The notes under the pieces are model-generated. The model did no database searches. It was not told the origin of the DNA and saw only the letters and a list, made by a program, of their open reading frames with translations. The translations under genes were made by a program, and so were the position numbers. Positions 50,777 through 55,677 of a stretch of DNA of 55,677 nt are shown one piece after another. The first letter of the stretch is position 1; the number at the start of each line of letters is the position of its first letter. This stretch comes from Bacteroidota bacterium (GTDB lineage Bacteria; Bacteroidota; Rhodothermia; Rhodothermales; UBA10348): contig JADFHF010000025.1 in NCBI GenBank assembly GCA_022567305.1, positions 1 through 55,677 on the forward strand, written 5' to 3'.

Positions 50777-51277
50777 ATCGACAAAGGTCATCTGATACTA
50801 GATAAAGAGGAGCGAGCGAGTTTTCTCGACCGCGAAAGAAACGCTGCTCCGTACGTTCTACAATACGGAGGCGGTGAAGAGGCAATTAGCAACAAATGGC
50901 GTTATTGCCTGTGGCTTGTAGACTGTCCAGCGGACGAATTGCGCCGAATGCCCGAAGTTTTGGAACGTGTGAGGAAGACCAAAGAATTCCGACAAGGGAG
51001 CCCACGGGAGCAGACTAAACAATTGGCTTCTGTGCCTGCATTGTTCGGCGAGATTCGGCAACCTTCGTCGAGGTATCTCATCGTACCCAAAGTTCCCTCC
51101 GTGAACCGTGAGTATATACCCAACGCATTCTTCGAGGCAGACGTAATCGCTAACGGCTCTGCACTGATAGTACCGACTGCTACTATTTACGAATTTGGCG
51201 TGCTGCAGTCGCGAATGCACATGAGCTGGGTACGGAATATCGGCGGAGCGTTTGCGAAGACGATACTCCATAGTTAG
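50714..51277 (+). pseudogene. Chimeric ORF: kinase stub fused in frame to an MmeI-like restriction-modification fragment
   Basis: The 187-codon frame has two parts. Codons 1-21 are the kinase opening MVGKTLSHYKILEELGRGGM-G. From codon 22 the protein reads IDKGHLILDKEERASFL, WRYCLWLVDCPADELRRMP, LFGEIRQPSSRYLIVPKV, YIPNAFFEADVIANGSALIV and PTATIYEFGVLQSRMHMSWV, which is the target-recognition region of MmeI-type (type IIL) single-chain DNA methyltransferase/nucleases ('GGHLLLS-EEK', 'RWCLWLVD', 'HFG-LTS-MHMAWVR'). The fragment starts and ends inside that region; neither the nuclease nor the methyltransferase core is present. It is probably nonfunctional, though it has its own start and an unbroken frame. 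Confidence 0.8.
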
Positions 51278-51530
51278 AGGAAACATCTCCAGTCGCGACG
51301 ACTAGATTGCAACGCGCCAGTCCAGTAATCCCTGTATTGGAGCCTGCGGCCCCAAACTCACACCAAGAATCGTTCGAGTTTATGCATAACTTGCAACATT
51401 GACTCTTGATTCGCGTCCTGTTTTTTGGGATTCGGGATGATCGCGAATCAGGATCAAGGGCGAATCCGATAATGTATCACCCATTCTCGAAGATTCGGAT
51501 GCACCGTCAACTTCTCTCCTCTCCCATTGA
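51278..51530. other. Intergenic region with an interrupted inverted repeat
   Basis: Before the DUF5916 gene lie CTTGATTCGCG (51405-51415) and CGCGAATC (51442-51449) followed three bases later by ATCAAG (51453-51458), an interrupted palindrome enclosing a loop of about 26 bases. It may be an operator or an mRNA leader structure for the gene at 51531. Nothing else was recognised. Confidence 0.4.
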
Positions 51531-53768
51531 ATGAATTCGATTGTTATTAGGACCGGCCTAAAAACCGGACTGCTTCTTTCCATTCTTGCATCGTTTTTCT
51601 CGATCGCAGTAGCGCAAACGAGAGACAAGGATCCGGACAATCGGCTCCTATTATCCATTGAAGCCGTTTTTGCTGAGAATCCGCCGCGCGTGGACGGCCA
51701 TTTAGACGACGAGATATGGCAAAATATTGAGCCGATCAGGGAATTCGTACAAAGATGGCCAGAAGAAGGCGCGCAGCCAACTGAAGAAACGTGGGCAAAA
51801 ATCGCCTACGACATGGACTATCTCTATTTCGCATTCAAATTTTCAGACCGTGAGCCGGAATTGATCCGCGCCAAGAACATGGAGCGTGGCGGTCGCAACG
51901 ACCGGGACGACCACGCTTACATAGGACTGGATACCTTTCTCGATGGGCGAAACGCCTATCTCTTTGAGATGAACGCGCTCGGAACGCAGGACGATGCCAT
52001 GATCACCGACGAGTCACTACGTATCGACGCCTACAGTTGGGATGCAGTCTATCGTAGTGAAACCGTTATAAACGAGGAAGGCTGGACTCTCGAGGTTTCA
52101 ATTCCCTTTCGACAGCTTCGATTTCCGGATGGCGAAGAGTTGGAATTTGGCCTATTTATGCGTCGGAAGATCAATCGAAAAAACGAAACGCTGAACTGGC
52201 CGCTTATCCCACTCTCCTACGGATCATCGTACAGTGATGACATGCGAACGGTCTCAGAATATGGCAGATTAACCGGTCTAAAAAACATTCGTCGAGGCCG
52301 AAATATCGAGATACGACCGTACGTAATCACGGGTGCGCAAAGCGTCCGGGAAGACTTGAGCCTGAAGGCGACAGAATCGGATCTGACGCGAGACATTGGG
52401 GTCGATCTTAAATATGGTGTCACTTCAAATATCACGGTCGACCTTACGGTCAACACTGACTTCGCACAGGTCGAAGCCGACAATACCCGACTCAATTTGA
52501 CTCGATTCAGTCTTTTCTTTCCTGAAAAAAGACAATTTTTCCTGGAGCGATCCGGACTCTTCGAACATGGTGCCTCTCGGCAGACACAAACTTTTTTCTC
52601 CCGAACCATTGGGCTGTCAGAAGATATTCTGGCCGGTACACGCGTAACCGGACAGGTTGGACGATTTTCAATGGGTTTTCTGAATATTCAGACCGGAAGC
52701 GGTATGGACGAGTTGTTCAGCTCGAAGTCGGCCAATAACCTGGTGGCCCGGGTACGAACTAGTCTTTTCCCGCGTGCTACTGCCGGTGTCATTTTCACCC
52801 AAATGAAGCGCGGTGACGCTTGGAACAGAGCTGCAGGAGTAGATGCGCAGTTTCGATTCTGGAGCCGAAGCAACTTTGAGGCCTGGTTTACTGACGTAAG
52901 CGACGCCGACCCGAACGCTTCCGACCGCGCTGGATATGTGGGACTAAGTTTAAGGAACGCCATTTACGGGGCTAGTTACTCCTTCACCAGCGTCGGAAAA
53001 AACTATCGACCCGCGCTGGGATTCGTGCGGAGAAGAGATATTCTTCAGCACAGCGGATCAGCGACCTATAGTCCGATCTTTGAGCAGGGACCATTTCGCC
53101 AGATCACATTTCGGTCTTCTGGATCGTACATCTCTGGTCAGGATGGAGAAAAGCGATCGTGGCAAGTCAGCCCCAACATGAGTTTTCAATTGCCGCAACG
53201 GGATCGGTTTTCAGTTAACGGATCAAGTCAATTTGAGCGTTTGACGCAATCTTTTTTCATCCGACCGGGCGCGGAAATTCCAGCTGGTGACTATACTTAT
53301 AATCGATTCGGGCTACGGGTCACCATGGATCCCGGCCGCCGTTTCTTTGCTTCAACGAGTATCAATGGTGGTGAATTCTTTCACGGTACTCGATTGGACG
53401 TTACTGGTGCTGTCGGATTCCGACAATCAAAAAACCTGACCGTCGAAGGTCGGACATCGTATAGCAAAGTTGATCTTCCCATCGAGAACGGAGCCTTCAG
53501 CGCCACAACCGCGTCGCTCGACATTCTGGCGAGTGTCAGCCGGAAGTTATTTGCGAAAGCGCTCATTCAGTACGATAATTTCTCCCGAGACGTTCAGGCC
53601 AACATCCGAATTGATTGGATACACACGCCCGGAAGCGACCTATTTCTTGTCTTCAACACCTCTTACCATTTCACCCAAAGTCACGAAGACCTCTTCGATC
53701 CCAATCGCGATCTGATCATGAACAATTCCGTGGGTGTGGCGAAGCTGACATATCTGATTATGCTGTAA
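51531..53768 (+). CDS. DUF5916 outer-membrane beta-barrel protein with CBM9-like domain (copy 2)
   Basis: A 745-residue exported protein with a signal peptide (LLLSILASFFSIAVAQ), a CBM9-like domain (about 40-215: PPRVDGHLDDEIWQNIEPIR, GRNAYLFEMNALGTQDDAMI, GWTLEVSIPFRQLRFPDGEE) and a DUF5916 barrel (about 230-745: VDLTVNTDFAQVEADNTRLN, FPEKRQFFLERSGLFEHG, GFVRRRDIL). The end VGVAKLTYLIML matches the end of copy 1 at 17516-19696 (VGVAKVTYLVMI), and the two align over their whole length, so they are paralogues within this window. It stands alone, with non-coding regions of about 250 and 660 bases on either side. Confidence 0.88.
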   Translation: MNSIVIRTGLKTGLLLSILASFFSIAVAQTRDKDPDNRLLLSIEAVFAENPPRVDGHLDDEIWQNIEPIREFVQRWPEEGAQPTEETWAKIAYDMDYLYFAFKFSDREPELIRAKNMERGGRNDRDDHAYIGLDTFLDGRNAYLFEMNALGTQDDAMITDESLRIDAYSWDAVYRSETVINEEGWTLEVSIPFRQLRFPDGEELEFGLFMRRKINRKNETLNWPLIPLSYGSSYSDDMRTVSEYGRLTGLKNIRRGRNIEIRPYVITGAQSVREDLSLKATESDLTRDIGVDLKYGVTSNITVDLTVNTDFAQVEADNTRLNLTRFSLFFPEKRQFFLERSGLFEHGASRQTQTFFSRTIGLSEDILAGTRVTGQVGRFSMGFLNIQTGSGMDELFSSKSANNLVARVRTSLFPRATAGVIFTQMKRGDAWNRAAGVDAQFRFWSRSNFEAWFTDVSDADPNASDRAGYVGLSLRNAIYGASYSFTSVGKNYRPALGFVRRRDILQHSGSATYSPIFEQGPFRQITFRSSGSYISGQDGEKRSWQVSPNMSFQLPQRDRFSVNGSSQFERLTQSFFIRPGAEIPAGDYTYNRFGLRVTMDPGRRFFASTSINGGEFFHGTRLDVTGAVGFRQSKNLTVEGRTSYSKVDLPIENGAFSATTASLDILASVSRKLFAKALIQYDNFSRDVQANIRIDWIHTPGSDLFLVFNTSYHFTQSHEDLFDPNRDLIMNNSVGVAKLTYLIML

Positions 53769-54429
53769 ATAGCTTGCATGGTTGAAGACCCGATCGAACA
53801 GTGAAAATGTTGGACGATCTGTATAGATGATCGAGCCTCCGCTTTTCTCGACCGTTTTCTTCCGACCATGGATGAGGAATCGGCCACATAAATAATTCGG
53901 AATTGTGCGAGCGAGAATAATATCGAAGTGGTGAATATCGCGTTTCCAGGATAACGCAATCCTTCATCGCCCGTATTTATCGAAATCATTTAAAAAAATA
54001 TAAAATTGTATAAAACTTGAAGGTGTCTGTGCTAATCGCATCAGTAGCCTGAACAAGAGGGTCCACTTGGGACCTTCCTGAAAGTGCCCACACGAGATAC
54101 CCCAATCGGCCGCACCACGTCAGACAGTCAATTTCCCCAACGGGTACCCCCTCTCTCGTTTTTAGGTCGTAATCGATGGTGAGGATTAGACAAGGGTGAC
54201 GCAATGACGCTATGACGCTATGACGGAATATTTGCTCTAATCTTTTTCCTCTGCTCTCTCTTCTTCTATTATTTCTTTTTCTATAAAAAATTGTGTCATT
54301 GCGTCACCAGAGTGGAAAAGAGGCCTACGAACGCAATAGAGGCCGATTATCTGTGACGGAATGAAGAATAAGATTGCGTCATTTGCGTCACCGACTGAGA
54401 TCCGGCACTCAGCCTGAACGTCAAATCAT
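53769..54429. other. 660-base gene-free region next to the integrase gene
   Basis: No gene is supportable here. The region is AT-rich near 53985-54020 and has a pyrimidine-rich run at about 54232-54285. Between 54195 and 54392 it carries the GGTGACGCAATGAC repeat family described separately. It could hold recombinase binding sites or the attachment region of the element encoding the integrase; I see no RNA gene. Confidence 0.4.
54195..54392. repeat. TGACGCAATGACG direct/inverted repeat cluster
   Basis: GGTGACGCAATGAC (54195-54208) continues into a tandem array of ATGACGCT (54204-54219, then ATGACGGA). Its exact 14-base inverse GTCATTGCGTCACC is at 54295-54308, and a one-base-longer inverse, GTCATTTGCGTCACC, is at 54378-54392. 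The cluster begins some 235 bases from the integrase stop and ends 38 bases from it. Confidence 0.8.
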
Positions 54430-55542
54430 TCAATCGAACACATCGTCGAGCTCGCTCTTCAAATATTCCTGCGTAAGATGGATGTAGCGCATCGTAGTGT
54501 TAACATCAGCGTGACGTGCCGCCGCTTGTATCACGGCAGATTGTTTCCCACGCTCGGCCAATAGCGTACAGAATCCATGTCTTAGGCTGTGGAAGTTGAC
54601 GGCTCTCTCTATTCCGGCAGCCTGTCTAGCCTCTCTGAATGTCTTGCTTAATCGCTCTGCAACCCATCGAGCATTTCGGTTGAGCACACAATTTCCAGGC
54701 GCCTCAAAAACATAATTTTCTCCTTCTCGTTGTGGAACGGCTGCCAACCCTTCTCTCGCCTTCCTGTTTAGTGGTATAGTCTGTTCACGCCGATTCTTCT
54801 GCTCGAAAATGTAGATCAGGGACTTCTCCATGTCTATATGCTTCCAACGCAACCTGGCTATTTCTGAGGCTCGCATTCCAGTGAAAAAAGCTAAACGGTA
54901 TGCCGGAATCTTCCACACAATCTCTCCTTCGGCGATCTCTCGTTTTTGCAACTTGCTGTGATAATCATGCCTTAGATAGTCACATATCAGGTCAAGCTCA
55001 TCCAGCGTTATCGCCTTCGGGAGCTTGTGCGGCTTATCTGGTGCCTCCATTTGTTCGAGCGGATTTTTCCTGATGATCCGCTCACGAACGCAGAACCGAA
55101 AAAAAGTCCTCAGATGACCGAATCGTTTGAATTGCGTGGCCTTTGAGAGACCGGGATCAAGTACGAAAGACTCAACTTGCGAACAAGTGATGCCTGAAAG
55201 ACCAGGGTTTGAAGCCAGGTGCTTCATAAACAGGCTCAATACCTCTCGATAGGTCCGAATTGTGTTCGGGCTTCGGTTGTTTCGAACTTTCTGTTCCAGA
55301 AAATTCGACGACGCCTCGTCTAGATACACTGCTCGCGACGTACGACCATTTAGGATGACTGAGGGATCGTCAATCCACGGATCAAACAAATCCTCTCTGT
55401 GAGCACGATCTAGCTTAACAAACTTACCCCGAGCTTCTGCTTTGCGCGTTGTACTCAGCGAAATGAGCTTTCTAGTGGGTGTGTTTTGACTGTTTACGAA
55501 TTGAATGTAGTAGACTCGACGTTTCTTAATAAGACCTGCCAT
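54430..55542 (-). CDS. Tyrosine recombinase/integrase
   Basis: A 370-residue phage/ICE-type site-specific recombinase. The start at 55542 (MAGLIKKRRVYYIQFVN) is preferred for its GGAGGA just upstream; the frame is open to 55605. The N-terminal arm-binding part and SAM-like core-binding domain (about 90-180; FLEQKVRNNRSPNTIRTYRE) precede the catalytic domain with the full set: Arg224 (FTGMRASEIARLRW), His318 and Arg321 (HSLRHGFCTLL), His344 (AARHADVN) and nucleophile Tyr353 (TMRYIHL). The protein appears intact. It starts about 110 bases from a tRNA gene at the window's right edge, on the opposite strand, the usual setting of an integrated element. Confidence 0.93.
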   Translation of the reverse strand: MAGLIKKRRVYYIQFVNSQNTPTRKLISLSTTRKAEARGKFVKLDRAHREDLFDPWIDDPSVILNGRTSRAVYLDEASSNFLEQKVRNNRSPNTIRTYREVLSLFMKHLASNPGLSGITCSQVESFVLDPGLSKATQFKRFGHLRTFFRFCVRERIIRKNPLEQMEAPDKPHKLPKAITLDELDLICDYLRHDYHSKLQKREIAEGEIVWKIPAYRLAFFTGMRASEIARLRWKHIDMEKSLIYIFEQKNRREQTIPLNRKAREGLAAVPQREGENYVFEAPGNCVLNRNARWVAERLSKTFREARQAAGIERAVNFHSLRHGFCTLLAERGKQSAVIQAAARHADVNTTMRYIHLTQEYLKSELDDVFD

Positions 55543-55632
55543 GATTCCTCCGTTTGAAGAGAAATCTGACATGATGAGTACCCCGTTTAGTACCCCATCT
55601 GACAATTCATCCTTTTCGTCCTTCTCTATAAG

Positions 55633-55649
55633 CTCTTGCGCAGCAAGAG
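55633..55649. repeat. Short perfect hairpin between integrase and tRNA genes
   Basis: CTCTTGC (55633-55639) and GCAAGAG (55643-55649) form a seven-base stem with a GCA loop, three bases before the mature 5' end of the tRNA. There is no U-run, so terminator function is doubtful. It may be a recombinase core-type site or a tRNA leader structure. Confidence 0.5.
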
Positions 55650-55652
55650 AAT

Positions 55653-55677
55653 GGCGAGGTAGCTCAGAAGGTTAGAG
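55653..55677 (+). tRNA. tRNA gene, 5' part only (identity unknown)
   Basis: The final 25 bases read as the start of a tRNA: acceptor strand GGCGAGG (55653-55659), T8 A9, D-stem GCTC (55662-55665), D-loop AGAAGGTTA and the beginning of the D-stem partner GAG (55675-55677). The anticodon lies beyond the window, so the isotype cannot be stated. The tRNA is read away from the divergent integrase gene. Confidence 0.8.

Noticed and set aside
54195-54392. TGACGCAATGACG repeats as a CRISPR array
   Set aside because: Only three copies, mixed orientation, irregular spacing, and no cas genes anywhere in the window.

Overview
The window looks like a chromosomal stretch of a Gram-negative bacterium from the Rhodothermota/Bacteroidota neighbourhood. 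Two large secreted enzymes end in a type IX secretion (T9SS) sorting tail with a YPNPFNP-type motif. There are two outer-membrane DUF5916 proteins, a Tat-exported high-potential iron-sulfur protein, and several stubs of the 'SHYKILEELGRGGMG' protein-kinase family that is very numerous in such genomes. A free-living or animal-associated marine lifestyle fits the gene content, but the sequence alone does not prove it.

Left part (1-21.1 kb), compact catabolic and housekeeping genes: the start of a hydantoinase/oxoprolinase-type protein (minus); a soluble PAS histidine kinase and its LuxR-type response regulator (minus); a plus-strand run of secreted amidohydrolase, GH95 alpha-L-fucosidase, the two subunits of an aconitase-X dehydratase, and an exported alkaline-phosphatase-superfamily hydrolase; a convergent metallo-beta-lactamase-fold hydrolase; then a second plus-strand run of a FAD/Fe-S 2-hydroxyacid dehydrogenase, an aromatic-amino-acid-type decarboxylase, a DAO-type flavoprotein and an exported histidine phosphatase. 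A DUF5916 protein, a HiPIP and a cell-wall amidase follow.

Middle (21.2-32.1 kb): a four-gene nonribosomal peptide synthetase locus, all plus strand: two tandem paralogous A-T didomain proteins (acyl/aryl-acid-type adenylation domains) followed by two C-A-T modules. There is no thioesterase, reductase, PPTase or dedicated exporter next to it. This is the best candidate for an undescribed biosynthetic system in the window.

32.1-40 kb (minus): a polytopic spermidine-synthase-like membrane protein, an exported protein-L-isoaspartate methyltransferase overlapping a CHAD protein, a DUF885 lipoprotein, a short CxxCH ORF interrupted by a terminator-like palindrome, a VOC protein and an unknown coiled-coil-like protein.

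Right part (36-55.7 kb) is an accessory zone. An IS3 element abuts the remnant of a second IS3 element; then comes an AT-rich, truncated SGNH-hydrolase gene cut at its 3' end by an IS1380 element, and a gene fragment on the far side of that element. Further right are two T9SS cargo enzymes, and repeated copies of about 130 bp that carry an upstream region plus the first ~20 codons of a Ser/Thr kinase. One such copy is fused in frame to a fragment of an MmeI-like restriction-modification enzyme. The window closes with a second DUF5916 protein, a repeat-rich noncoding block, a tyrosine recombinase and the 5' end of a tRNA gene, which together suggest one edge of an integrated element.
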